The notes under the pieces were generated by a model. That model made no database searches, was not told where the DNA came from, and saw only the letters and a program-made list of their open reading frames with translations. From Gemmatimonadota bacterium (lineage in GTDB: Bacteria; Gemmatimonadota; Gemmatimonadetes; Longimicrobiales; Gaopeijiaceae): a stretch of DNA of 64,000 bases. Below are positions 49,988 to 58,650 of this stretch, piece by piece. Location: assembly GCA_027623325.1 (NCBI GenBank), contig JAQBXY010000001.1, forward strand, positions 131,511 to 195,510. The letters are read 5' to 3'. Each line of letters begins with the position of its first letter. Positions within the stretch are counted from its first letter, which is position 1. The position numbers and the translations under genes were made by a program.

Positions 49988-50448
49988 CTAACGGCGCTGA
50001 AGCTCGATGTGTGCTTCGGCGGGATCGAGAAGCTGGTCGAGGTTGAAGTCGAAGTCGGTGGGCCCGATCAATCTCAGGTAGTCCGGCTGGACGAAGACGA
50101 ATGAAGATGTCGCAGGGCTGGCTCCCGCCTGATTTGGTCGCAGCGTGACGAACCCCGTCGTCACAGACAGCTGGCCGATCTCTACCAAGGGATTCCACCG
50201 AATACCAGCGTGGCGGTATAGAGCCCGCTCTCCTGCACGTTCAGATTGAACGTCCCATTCACCATCAGATCCGCGACGATGGACGGATCTGCATCACTCG
50301 TGACCGTGAAGACTTCAGCGTCCCAGGTACCCACGAACGGCTGCACGAGAGGGTCCACCTCAACGACAGTTGTTCCGCCGTCCCCACAGGCGGTAAGAGT
50401 CGCGATCATCACCACTGTCGCCAACCAACTATTCCACCGTCTCCCCAT
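49988..50448 (-). pseudogene. Lipoprotein gene broken by a one-base deletion
   Basis: From ATG 50448 a lipoprotein signal (lipobox LTACGDGG) leads into FVGTWDAEVFTVTSDAD and then GLYTATLVFGGIPW, where the frame stops at 50182. The minus strand continues in another frame as LVEIGQLSVTTGFVTLRPNQ, GPTDFDFNLDQLL and stop at 49988. Adding one base after ATCCC near 50190 restores a single continuous frame (GIP then LVEIGQ). The product resembles small lipocalin-like secreted proteins. It may be a real mutation or a read error. Confidence 0.6.
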
Positions 50449-50642
50449 CACGAAACACCCCCGAAACCCGAGCTGAAGGCAAAAAAAACGAGGAATCAAA
50501 GGCGCATTCTAGCAGCCTGAGCCTCGTCGATGGGCAAAGCTCAGTACCAGCTTGGACCGGGTCAAGCCTTTTCTGGTTTCCTGCGAACGAGGAACGTGGA
50601 TATATTGGCCGCCCGCTCCGTTGATTCTCTCACTCACCGCGC

Positions 50643-51446
50643 ATGGCCCACGTAATTGCGATCGCGAATCAGAAGGGTGGGGTCGGCAAAACGACCACCG
50701 CTATCAACCTCGGCGCGTCACTCGCGGTCGCGGAAAAGCGCACCCTGGTGCTCGATATCGACCCACAAGGGAACGCTTCTAGCGGCCTCGGAATCGCAGA
50801 TCGCTCGTCGCGGCCCACGGTCTATGACGTCCTCATTGGCCAGAGTGATGTTTCGGAGGCGATCGTCGAGAACGTTCATTTCCCGTTCCTCGACGTCGTT
50901 CCCTCCACCCGGGATCTCGTCGGTGCGGAGATCGAGCTCGTGTCGGCGTTCAGTAGGGAAACAATCCTGCGGAAGGCGTTGACGACGATACAGGATCGCT
51001 ACGAATACATCCTGGTCGATTGCCCTCCCTCGCTTGGCCTTCTCACCGTGAACACGTTGACGGCCGCAGACTCGGTTCTGATCCCCATACAGTGTGAGTT
51101 CTATGCGCTCGAGGGGCTGAGTCAGCTTCTCAACACGGTTCGGCTGGTCCAGCGGGGGCTGAATCCGGGGCTGGATATTGAGGGCGTGCTTCTTACGATG
51201 TTCGACAAGCGACTCAATCTCTCCCGGCAGGTGGCCGAGGAAGCACGCGAGTACTTCGGGCCGAAAGTGTATCGCTCCATTATCCCCCGGAACGTCCGAC
51301 TCGCGGAGGCACCGAGCTTCGGGCAGCCGATCGTGCTCTATGACGTCCTGTCCGCCGGTGCGCAGGCCTATCTATCATTGGCCCACGAGGTGATCGATCG
51401 GAAGGCGCGGGAGGATGCGGCAGCTCCCACGAAGGCGGGTCAATGA
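50643..51446 (+). CDS. parA: Chromosome partitioning ATPase ParA (Soj)
   Basis: A 267-residue Walker-type ATPase. The deviant Walker A is IANQKGGVGKTTTAINL (K-G-G-x-G-K-T), the A' motif VLDIDPQGNASSGLG, and Walker B EYILVDCPPSLGLLT. It forms ATP-dependent dimers on DNA that move ParB-parS complexes apart. ATG 50643 is the clear start. The stop overlaps the parB start (ATGA). Confidence 0.96.
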   Translation: MAHVIAIANQKGGVGKTTTAINLGASLAVAEKRTLVLDIDPQGNASSGLGIADRSSRPTVYDVLIGQSDVSEAIVENVHFPFLDVVPSTRDLVGAEIELVSAFSRETILRKALTTIQDRYEYILVDCPPSLGLLTVNTLTAADSVLIPIQCEFYALEGLSQLLNTVRLVQRGLNPGLDIEGVLLTMFDKRLNLSRQVAEEAREYFGPKVYRSIIPRNVRLAEAPSFGQPIVLYDVLSAGAQAYLSLAHEVIDRKAREDAAAPTKAGQ

Positions 51447-52321
51447 GTCGTGACCGGTTGGGGAAGGGTCTAGGGGCGCTGCTCGGGGAGTATCTGGATC
51501 CTGAAGTGCAGGCCAGCGAGGTGAAGAGAGTCCAACTCTCGGCCATCGTACCGAATCCTCTCCAGCCCCGACGGATGTTCGCGGATGCCGAGCTCGAGGA
51601 CCTCACGGCCTCGATCCGGGAAAACGGCCTCCTGCAGCCCCTGGTGGTGCGCCCGTCCAAGGGATCCGCCGATCGATTCGAACTGGTGGCCGGCGAGCGG
51701 CGCTTCCGAGCGATCTCGAAGCTCGCTTGGAGCGACGTGCCTGTTGTCGTTCGCGAAGCCACGGATGAGACGCTCCTTGTACTGGCATTGGTCGAGAATC
51801 TCCAGAGGGAAGCGCTCAACCCGCTCGAGGAAGCCGAGGGGTATCACGCCCTGACCGAACGATTCGGAATGAAGCAGGCCGAGATCGCGACGGCTGTAGG
51901 CAAGGATCGATCGACCGTCGCAAACCTCGTCCGGCTCCTCAAGCTTCCGGTCTCCATTCGCAAGCTCGTCGAAAGCGGGGCGCTTTCCCAAGGCCACGCT
52001 CGGTCGCTTCTCACCGTCGAGGATCCGGCGCGCGCGGCCGACCTCGCTCGCCGAGCTGCGAGTGAGGGTTGGTCTGTACGCGAGATCGAGAGACGGGCTT
52101 CTGGAGCGGCTGCCCAGACGAAGCCCCGGGCGTCACGCCCCAAGGACCCTGTGGTCCGCGCCCTCGAAGAGGCGATTCAAGATCATCTTCAGACCCGCGT
52201 GGAGGTTCGTCAGGGCCGAGGTGGGAAGGGATCGATCGAGATCAAATTCCACGGTGCGGATGACTTCGAGAGGTTGTTCGAGATCATCACAGGTCGGCCA
52301 ATTTCCGAGTTCGCTGAGTGA
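51443..52321 (+). CDS. parB: Chromosome partitioning protein ParB (Spo0J)
   Basis: A 292-residue CTPase/DNA clamp. The N-terminal GLGALLG motif contacts ParA; PNPLQPRRMF leads into the CTP-binding region, with ENGLLQPLVVRP and GERRFRA; the helix-turn-helix is MKQAEIATAVGKDRSTVANLVRLL; the C-terminal dimerisation domain ends GKGSIEIKFHGADDFERL. It loads at the two parS sites upstream. It overlaps parA and the M23 peptidase gene by 4 bp each. Confidence 0.96.
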   Translation: MSRDRLGKGLGALLGEYLDPEVQASEVKRVQLSAIVPNPLQPRRMFADAELEDLTASIRENGLLQPLVVRPSKGSADRFELVAGERRFRAISKLAWSDVPVVVREATDETLLVLALVENLQREALNPLEEAEGYHALTERFGMKQAEIATAVGKDRSTVANLVRLLKLPVSIRKLVESGALSQGHARSLLTVEDPARAADLARRAASEGWSVREIERRASGAAAQTKPRASRPKDPVVRALEEAIQDHLQTRVEVRQGRGGKGSIEIKFHGADDFERLFEIITGRPISEFAE

Positions 52322-53103
52322 GTCATTCGGGGGGGCCTCGGAAGCTCACCGTCATGCTGGTTCCCGATGGCGGTCGAGAGACGAGGACCGTCGCGGTGAC
52401 CTATCGGACGCTGCGCGTGTTGGCTGCGGCCTGCTCCGTCGGTGCGTTGGCGTTGACCATCATGGCAGGGAGTTGGTGGTATCTCGCGGCGCGGGCTTCG
52501 AGGGCCGGTGAGCTTCAGCGTGAGGTTCAGGTCATGACCCGTGACCGGGCCCGTGTTCAAGCGCTGGTCCAACGCCTCGAAACGATTGAGCAACAGTATG
52601 GCCAAATTCGGTATTTGTTCGGTCAAGCTGAAACCGACCAATTGTCGGGTGTTTGGCTGCCACCCTCGTCGGCGCCCCGTCGTCGAGACGCAACCGAAGC
52701 GCAACCCCGCGTAGGGCCGACTCGGCCATCCGTGTGGCCTTTGACCGAGCAGGGCTTCGTCACCCAGGGACTACATGCGGGGACAGAGGGTGACCACCCG
52801 GGATTGGACGTCGCGGTCGCGTCCGATTCGTACATTCGAGCCGCCGGCGGAGGCACCGTAGTCGATGTCGGCGAAGATGTCGTGTATGGACGGTTCGTGG
52901 TGATTGATCATGGCGGCGGATACGCGACACTCTACGGTCACGCTTCGAGCAATCTCGTTACGCTGGGTCAGGTGGTGCGGGAACGGCAAGTCATTGCGTT
53001 GAGTGGCTCGACGGGCCGGTCAACGGCGCCCCACCTCCACTTCGAGGTTTTGGTCGACGGCGAGCCTGTCGATCCCTTGACCTTCGTGGCTCAGCCCGGC
53101 TAA
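52318..53103 (+). CDS. Membrane-anchored M23 metallopeptidase
   Basis: A 261-residue protein. One membrane helix (about residues 32-58) is followed by a coiled coil (AGELQREVQVMTRDRARVQAL, then VQRLETIEQQY). The C-terminal M23 domain has HPGLDVAVAS (H-x3-D), LYGHASS and APHLHFEV (H-x-H), all zinc ligands. It should cut peptidoglycan. Its start GTG 52318 overlaps the parB stop. In other bacteria a bactofilin gene follows such peptidases near parAB; here it is broken. Confidence 0.9.
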   Translation: MSHSGGPRKLTVMLVPDGGRETRTVAVTYRTLRVLAAACSVGALALTIMAGSWWYLAARASRAGELQREVQVMTRDRARVQALVQRLETIEQQYGQIRYLFGQAETDQLSGVWLPPSSAPRRRDATEAQPRVGPTRPSVWPLTEQGFVTQGLHAGTEGDHPGLDVAVASDSYIRAAGGGTVVDVGEDVVYGRFVVIDHGGGYATLYGHASSNLVTLGQVVRERQVIALSGSTGRSTAPHLHFEVLVDGEPVDPLTFVAQPG

Positions 53104-53191
53104 CGGGCACGGGATTTGCGACTGGTCCCAGAGCGTTCAACCAACGTAGATCCCATCCCCAAATTGAAATTCAAGCAGTCTAGAGGTGAAG

Positions 53192-53504
53192 ATGGCCCGC
53201 GACAGAGAAAACAGCGTAGCTGCCCCCGAGTCCGTCATTTCCATTATCGGACCCGGGATGACGATCGTCGGAACCTGTGAAACGGATGGCACAGTGCGCG
53301 TCGAAGGCTCGGTCGAAGGTCCCCGGATTGCCCACCGCCGACCCCGAGGAACTCTTCGCGCCATTCGTGTCGCAAAAGAAAGACGGGCTCGGCATGGGCC
53401 TCACGATCACCCGAACCATCGTCGAGGCGCACGACGGCAAGGTGTGGGGCGAGGTTAATGTCCCCCTCGGCGCCACCTTCATCGTTCGCATCCCCGCTGC
53501 TTAA
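53192..53504 (+). pseudogene. Chimeric remnant: bactofilin 5' end joined to histidine kinase 3' end
   Basis: A ribosome binding site (GAGGTGAAG) and ATG 53192 start a bactofilin: after a short tail comes SVISIIGPGMTIVGTCETDG and TVRVEGSVEG, the first strands of the polymer-forming domain. About residue 44 the similarity stops. From about 53325, another frame encodes PEELFAPFVSQKKDGLGMGL, then TITRTIVEAHDG and a beta strand ending RIPAA, which is the end of a histidine kinase ATPase domain (G1/G2 boxes), stopping at 53504. So about 80-100 bactofilin residues and most of a kinase are missing. Real deletion or assembly join are both possible. Confidence 0.65.
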
Positions 53505-53696
53505 CCGAAGGGGCTACCCCCGCCCCGCAGGGTGAACCGCCGGCCTTCCGCAAGGCCACAGCTGGCGGGCACGGCCGTCCCGCGTCCCGGGTCAACGATT
53601 CCGTTGCAGCGGTTGGTTGGCTCAACTACCATCCGGGTCCATTTCACACGTCGGCGACACCGCGCAAGCGTTGCCGACCGAACGGAGGCCACCTTC

Positions 53697-55991
53697 TTGA
53701 TTCGCCGGTTCCCCGCGGCACTTCTGGCCGCATTGTTCACCGCCATCCCTTTGTTGGCGCAAGACGTCACCACGCCACGTGAGCACTTCGGATTCGATAT
53801 TGGCGCCGACCGAACCCTCGCCGATTGGGGTGCCCTTACGTCATACTTTGAGCGACTCGCGCGGGAGAGCGACCGAGTCGTGGTGGACACTCTGGGGCCG
53901 TCGACGGCGGGGAATCCGTTCGTGATGCTGATCATTACGAGCCCCGCGAATCATGCCCGGCTCGATGAGCTGCACGCCATCCAGATGAAGCTCGCCGACC
54001 CACGTCTCGTTGCCGACGCGGCCGAACTGGACCGTCTGTTCAGTGAGGGCAAGACAGTGGTCCTGATCACGCAGGGCATCCATGCGACAGAGGTCGGCGC
54101 GAGTCAGATGTCAGCGAACCTCGCCTACGAGCTCGCCACCTCGAACAGTGACAAGATCCGGGAGATTCTGGACAACGTCATTCTTCTTCAGATTCCATCC
54201 CTCAATCCGGACGGCCTGCAGTGGGTCGCGGATTGGTACATGCAGAACGTGGGCACCGAGTTCGAGGCCGCCCCCCTCCCCTGGCTCTACCACTACTACA
54301 CCGGCCACGACAACAATCGAGATTGGTACGCCTTCACGCAGGTGGAGACGGTCCTCACCGTGGAGAAGGCCCACAATGCGTGGCACCCACAGATCGTTCA
54401 CGACGTTCATCAGATGGGCGGCAATGGGGCACGGATCTTTTTCCCGCCGTATATCGAGCCGTGGGAGCCGAACGTCGATCCCGCGCTGACTACGGCGGTC
54501 AACCAGCTCGGGACCTACATGGCCGCTGAGCTCACTGCGCAGGGGAAGAAGGGAGTCGTGGTCAACGCTCAATACGATGCATTCTCCCCCGCGCGAGCTT
54601 ACATGCACTACCACGGCGCTGCGCGTATCCTGTCGGAGACTGCGTCGGCTACTATGGCGACGCCCGTAGTGATTCCGCCGGAGCGTTTGGGGCCTGGCCG
54701 CAACTTCGACGCAGGCGAGCGGTCCTGGAACTTCCCGAACCCCTGGGAGGGTGGCGCCTGGGGCCTGCCCGACATTGTCGAGTACCAGAAATCGGGAGCT
54801 CTCGCGCTCCTGACCAACGCAGCCAAGAATCGTCGGTACTGGCTCGAGAACTTCTACGGCATCAACAAGCGGGCAGTGGACAAGTGGGAGGCATGGCCGG
54901 ATGCGTGGGTCATCCCGGCGGGCCAGGACAATGAGTCGGGCATCACCTACGCCCTGCGTATGCTAACGATGGCCGATGTGGAGGTTCACCGTGTCGACCA
55001 AGATTTCGACATCGATGGTGTGACCTTTCCGGCGGGAAGTTGGGTGGTGCCGATGAACCAACCGTATGCCAGCTTTGCCAACACGATGTTTGAGGTCCAA
55101 CACTACCCCGATCTTCGAGAGTACCCGGGCGGCCCACCCCAGCGACCGTACGACGTGACCGCTCATACGCTCGGATACCTGCTGGATTTTGACGCCGTCG
55201 CTGTGGACGGGAGCTTGAGCGTCGAGATGTCTCAGCCCATCGACGTACCGGAGTTCGCGTTTACGCTGCCGGAGCACCTCACGGGCCCGGATGTTCCTCG
55301 GGTCGCCCTGTACAAGTCCTGGGATGAACCCATGCCCGAAGGGTGGCAACGATGGGTCTTCGACCAGTTCGAAATGCAGTACGATACCCTGCATGACGCA
55401 GACATTCGCTCCGGTGCACTCGCTGACTATGACGTTCTGATCTTCCAGGCTCAGTCCGCAGCGTCGATCACGAATGGCTTCGCGGCAGGTGTGGTGCCTC
55501 CCGCGTACGCCGGCGGTCTCGGCTCGGCTGGCACGGCCGCCGTGCGGGCGTTCGTAGAACGTGGCGGCCGAGCCATCGCTATCGAGGGTGCCACGGATTT
55601 CCTCAAGGACCTGTTCGACCTGGGCATCCGCGATGTCACGACGGACCTTTCGCTCACGGAATTCTACATTCCGGGGTCGATCTTGCGACTGCAGTTGGAC
55701 GACTCCTCCGAACTCACACGCGGTATGCGTGACGAGACTGCGGCTTGGTACTGGCAGTCGAGCATGGCCTTCGAGGTGAATGACGCGCGTGTGCGCGTTG
55801 CAGCGCGGTACGGCTCAGGCGACCCTCTGTTGTCCGGCTGGGTCCTCGGAGGCGAGTATGTTGCTGGACGGCCCGCTCTCCTGGAGGCCGATATCGGCGA
55901 GGGATCGGTCGTCCTGTTCGGATTCCAACCCAACTATCGGGCACAGACGCTTGCGACTTGGCCTCTGCTCTTCAACTCGATTCGAAAATGA
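53697..55991 (+). CDS. Secreted M14-family metallocarboxypeptidase
   Basis: A 764-residue exported enzyme. TTG 53697 follows GGAGG by 9 bp and gives a clean signal peptide (RRFPAALLAALFTAIPLLAQ). The catalytic zinc site of M14 is visible: QGIHATEVGA (H-x-x-E), then NPDGLQW, HDNNRDW (substrate Arg) and VHDVHQMG (third zinc His). A long C-terminal part ending in LFGFQPNYRAQ is a glutamine-amidotransferase-like region seen in related proteins. It should remove C-terminal residues from peptides outside the cell or in the periplasm. The stop overlaps the next gene by 4 bp. Confidence 0.87.
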   Translation: MIRRFPAALLAALFTAIPLLAQDVTTPREHFGFDIGADRTLADWGALTSYFERLARESDRVVVDTLGPSTAGNPFVMLIITSPANHARLDELHAIQMKLADPRLVADAAELDRLFSEGKTVVLITQGIHATEVGASQMSANLAYELATSNSDKIREILDNVILLQIPSLNPDGLQWVADWYMQNVGTEFEAAPLPWLYHYYTGHDNNRDWYAFTQVETVLTVEKAHNAWHPQIVHDVHQMGGNGARIFFPPYIEPWEPNVDPALTTAVNQLGTYMAAELTAQGKKGVVVNAQYDAFSPARAYMHYHGAARILSETASATMATPVVIPPERLGPGRNFDAGERSWNFPNPWEGGAWGLPDIVEYQKSGALALLTNAAKNRRYWLENFYGINKRAVDKWEAWPDAWVIPAGQDNESGITYALRMLTMADVEVHRVDQDFDIDGVTFPAGSWVVPMNQPYASFANTMFEVQHYPDLREYPGGPPQRPYDVTAHTLGYLLDFDAVAVDGSLSVEMSQPIDVPEFAFTLPEHLTGPDVPRVALYKSWDEPMPEGWQRWVFDQFEMQYDTLHDADIRSGALADYDVLIFQAQSAASITNGFAAGVVPPAYAGGLGSAGTAAVRAFVERGGRAIAIEGATDFLKDLFDLGIRDVTTDLSLTEFYIPGSILRLQLDDSSELTRGMRDETAAWYWQSSMAFEVNDARVRVAARYGSGDPLLSGWVLGGEYVAGRPALLEADIGEGSVVLFGFQPNYRAQTLATWPLLFNSIRK

Positions 55992-56794
55992 CTCCAGGAA
56001 AGAAGGATCTGGCTTGCCCACTGTGTGGCAAGTCCGCGACCGGCAACTTTTGCCAGCACTGCGGCGGCAATCTGGGGGGTCGCTTCTGCAATAAGTGCGG
56101 GGGTAAGGTGGCGGCCGGTGCATCGTTTTGTAACGAGTGCGGAGAAAAGGTCGGGGGTGGTGGCGGTCGCAACAAAGGGGACCACCGTGTCGCCGCAGCG
56201 GCGACCGTCGGCGGTCAGAATCTTCCGTGGTGGATCGCGGGCGCGGCGATGTTCGCGATGATCGTCGTGCTCGGTGTGTCCATGGTGCAGCCGGGAGGTC
56301 CAGTCGCGCCTGCGGGATCATCGACGACTTCCGCCGCGGGCGCGGGTACGCCGCCGGACATCTCTCAGATGACCCCGCTCGAAGCGGCCGAGCGGCTCTT
56401 CAACCGTGTGATGCAGTCCGTGTCCGACGGCGACTCCGCTCAGGCCCAGGCCTTCTTGCCGATGGCGATCGCAGCGTACCAGCGAGCTCGCCCCCTGAAC
56501 CTGGATGGCCTGTTCCATCTATCCATGTTGAACCGGACGGCCGCGAACCTCGAGGCGGCTCTCGACAACGCGTTGGAGATCGTCGAACAGGATCCGAACC
56601 ATTTGCTCGGACTGGCCGCCGCGGCGGAGGCCGCGATCGAACTCGGGCTGCTGGATGAAGCGGAGACGCACTATCGCCGGATTCTTACGGTGTACGACGC
56701 AGAGGCTCAGCGCCCGTTGGAGGAGTACGAGATGCATTCGGCGATCGTGGTCGTTCTGAAGGACGATGCGGAGGCGTTCCTGGCTGGGCGGTGA
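55988..56794 (+). CDS. Zinc-ribbon membrane protein with TPR-like C-terminal domain
   Basis: A 268-residue protein. Residues about 8-55 form two or three zinc-ribbon knuckles with CPLC, CQHC, CNKC and CNEC pairs. After a Gly/basic linker, a membrane helix (WWIAGAAMFAMIVVLGVSMV) follows, then a short proline/alanine linker and a TPR-like helical region (about residues 115-255) with repeats such as HLSMLNRTAANLEAAL and AAIELGLLDEAETHY. Cytoplasmic zinc head and periplasmic TPR tail is the predicted topology. No function known. ATG 55988 overlaps the M14 stop. Confidence 0.72.
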   Translation: MTPGKKDLACPLCGKSATGNFCQHCGGNLGGRFCNKCGGKVAAGASFCNECGEKVGGGGGRNKGDHRVAAAATVGGQNLPWWIAGAAMFAMIVVLGVSMVQPGGPVAPAGSSTTSAAGAGTPPDISQMTPLEAAERLFNRVMQSVSDGDSAQAQAFLPMAIAAYQRARPLNLDGLFHLSMLNRTAANLEAALDNALEIVEQDPNHLLGLAAAAEAAIELGLLDEAETHYRRILTVYDAEAQRPLEEYEMHSAIVVVLKDDAEAFLAGR

Positions 56795-56809
56795 GCCTGC
56801 ATCACCTGA

Positions 56810-57796
56810 ATGAGGGTATTTCTAACAGGCGGAACGGGCCTCCTGGGCTCCCACCTCGCTGAGGAGCTTAGGCGGCTCGACCGCGAAGTGGTCGCCCTCC
56901 ACCGACGGGGCGCCGATACGTCGTTCCTCGAGGAACACGGGTGCTCACTGGTGGAGGGCGATGTGCGCGACGAGCCCGCATCCCTCGCGGTCGGAATGGC
57001 CCGCTGCACCCATGTGGTACACAGTGCGGCTCTCGTCTACGCGGGCGGCGCCTGGCCGAAGGTCCGTGCGGTGAATGTCGATGGAACCAGAAACGTCCTG
57101 TCGGCGGCGGCGATGGCCGGGATCGGGCACGCGTTGCACGTCTCGTCGGTCGCCGTCTATGGGTCACAGCCTGGACCCGTCGACGAGACTTCACCGGTGG
57201 ACACCGATGTCCCACCCAACGACCTCTATGCTCGCTCGAAGCGCGAAGCCGAGGAGGTGGCGCGCGGAATCGAGGCCAAGCGGTCGCTACCCGTGACGAT
57301 CCTCAGGCCCGCAGCCGTGTACGGGGAGAGGGACCGCCTCATGGCACCGGCGATCGCTGGCATGTTGGGCTTCCCGATCGCGCCGCTGTTTGGACCGGCC
57401 GACAACTCCCTCCCCGTGGTCTATGCCGGCAACGTCGCGTCGGCGATGAGGCTCACGTTGGAGGCGGGTCGCGGCGGAACGACTTTCGATGTCGGCCTCG
57501 ATCACCCTTTGACCCAGCGGGACTTCCTCTCCCACCTTGCCGAAGGTATGGGTCGTTCCCCGCGTTTCGTATCGATACCGGCGGGTCTGATCCGCGGCAG
57601 TGCAGCGCTCTTCTCTCGTATGGGAGTGAGCACCCCCGGTGCGAAGCATGTTCCGCTCGATCGAGTGGTGCGGCTGGCGCTGGGTGAAAATCCGTTTCGG
57701 TCGACACATATTCGCACGGAGCTCGGGTGGGACCCGCCACATGCGCATGCGGACGCGCTCCAGCGTACCGGCAGGTGGCTCGTTACCCAGCAATGA
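56810..57796 (+). CDS. NAD-dependent epimerase/dehydratase (extended SDR)
   Basis: A 328-residue enzyme. The Rossmann motif is FLTGGTGLLGSHLA; the catalytic tyrosine/lysine pair is YARSK (Y-x3-K); HVSSVAVYGSQ supplies the catalytic Ser region. It resembles 3-beta-hydroxysteroid dehydrogenase/isomerase-like and nucleoside-sugar epimerase-like SDRs; the substrate is unknown. ATG 56810 is 16 bp after the zinc-ribbon gene. The stop overlaps an ATG of the LOG-family frame. Confidence 0.87.
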   Translation: MRVFLTGGTGLLGSHLAEELRRLDREVVALHRRGADTSFLEEHGCSLVEGDVRDEPASLAVGMARCTHVVHSAALVYAGGAWPKVRAVNVDGTRNVLSAAAMAGIGHALHVSSVAVYGSQPGPVDETSPVDTDVPPNDLYARSKREAEEVARGIEAKRSLPVTILRPAAVYGERDRLMAPAIAGMLGFPIAPLFGPADNSLPVVYAGNVASAMRLTLEAGRGGTTFDVGLDHPLTQRDFLSHLAEGMGRSPRFVSIPAGLIRGSAALFSRMGVSTPGAKHVPLDRVVRLALGENPFRSTHIRTELGWDPPHAHADALQRTGRWLVTQQ

Positions 57797-57813
57797 ACTT
57801 TCTGGAGATCATC

Positions 57814-58536
57814 ATGGACGACGCTTACGACCCAACACTTCACCCGACCGAGCCCTTTCCTCACGACCGCGAGACGGAAGACGAGCGACTTCTGCAGCTT
57901 GAATCTGTCGGGAAGGACTCGTGGCGGGTCTTTCGAATCATGGGAGAGTTCGTAGAGGGCTTCGAAGAGATGAGCTCAATTGGAACGGCCGTTTCAATTT
58001 TCGGCTCGGCCCGCACCAGTGCTGATGATCCGATGTATAAGGTCTGCGTCGAGACCGCTCGTACCCTGGGCGAGGCTGGCTTCAGTATCATCACGGGAGG
58101 GGGTCCGGGGATGATGGAAGCGGCGAACAAGGGTGCACGTCTGGCGGGTGTTCCGTCCGTCGGATGCAATATCGAACTGCCTTTCGAACAGAAGAGCAAC
58201 GACTACATCGACGTTTCGATCGACTTCCGGTATTTCTTTGTGCGCAAGATGATGTTCATGAAATATGCGAGCGCCTTCGTCATCTTCCCGGGGGGTTACG
58301 GGACAATGGATGAGCTCTTCGAGGCCCTGACCCTCATCCAGACGAACAAGGTTCGGGATTTCCCGATCGTCATGGTGGGCTCGAAGTATTGGAAGGGCCT
58401 GCTGGACTGGATCAAGGATACGATGGCGCTGGAGGGCAAGATTGCCGCCTCCGACATCGACATGATGTGTGTCACCGATGATCCTGCGGTGGTCCGGGAC
58501 CACATTCTCGGCCGCCTCAAGGGGATGTCGCCCTGA
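57814..58536 (+). CDS. LOG-family Rossmann protein (nucleotide 5'-monophosphate phosphoribohydrolase-like)
   Basis: A 240-residue protein. The nucleotide-binding signatures are GGGPGMMEAANKGA and the LOG motif FPGGYGTMDELFE (P-G-G-x-G-T-x-x-E). IFGSART and VSIDFRYFFVRKMMF are also family features. LOG proteins release free base from nucleotide 5'-monophosphates, or act as cytokinin-type hydrolases. ATG 57814 has GGAG 7 bp upstream; an in-frame ATG at 57793 overlapping the epimerase stop is an alternative. Confidence 0.9.
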   Translation: MDDAYDPTLHPTEPFPHDRETEDERLLQLESVGKDSWRVFRIMGEFVEGFEEMSSIGTAVSIFGSARTSADDPMYKVCVETARTLGEAGFSIITGGGPGMMEAANKGARLAGVPSVGCNIELPFEQKSNDYIDVSIDFRYFFVRKMMFMKYASAFVIFPGGYGTMDELFEALTLIQTNKVRDFPIVMVGSKYWKGLLDWIKDTMALEGKIAASDIDMMCVTDDPAVVRDHILGRLKGMSP

Positions 58537-58562
58537 CCCCCTTGCGAGGCGGGGCCGCCAGA

Positions 58563-58597
58563 CGGGGTTGTGACCCCTGCCACCAAGGGCTTTTTTT
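58563..58597 (+). terminator. Possible terminator after the LOG gene
   Basis: GGGGT, loop TGTG, then ACCCC (58564-58577) forms a small stem, and a run of seven T's follows at 58591-58597. The stem-to-T spacing is longer than ideal, so efficiency is uncertain. It precedes lipA. Confidence 0.4.
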
Positions 58598-58650
58598 CAT
58601 TGCTCTGCAGCGGACGAAGCAGACCTTCGCACACGCGACTCGGTGAGATC

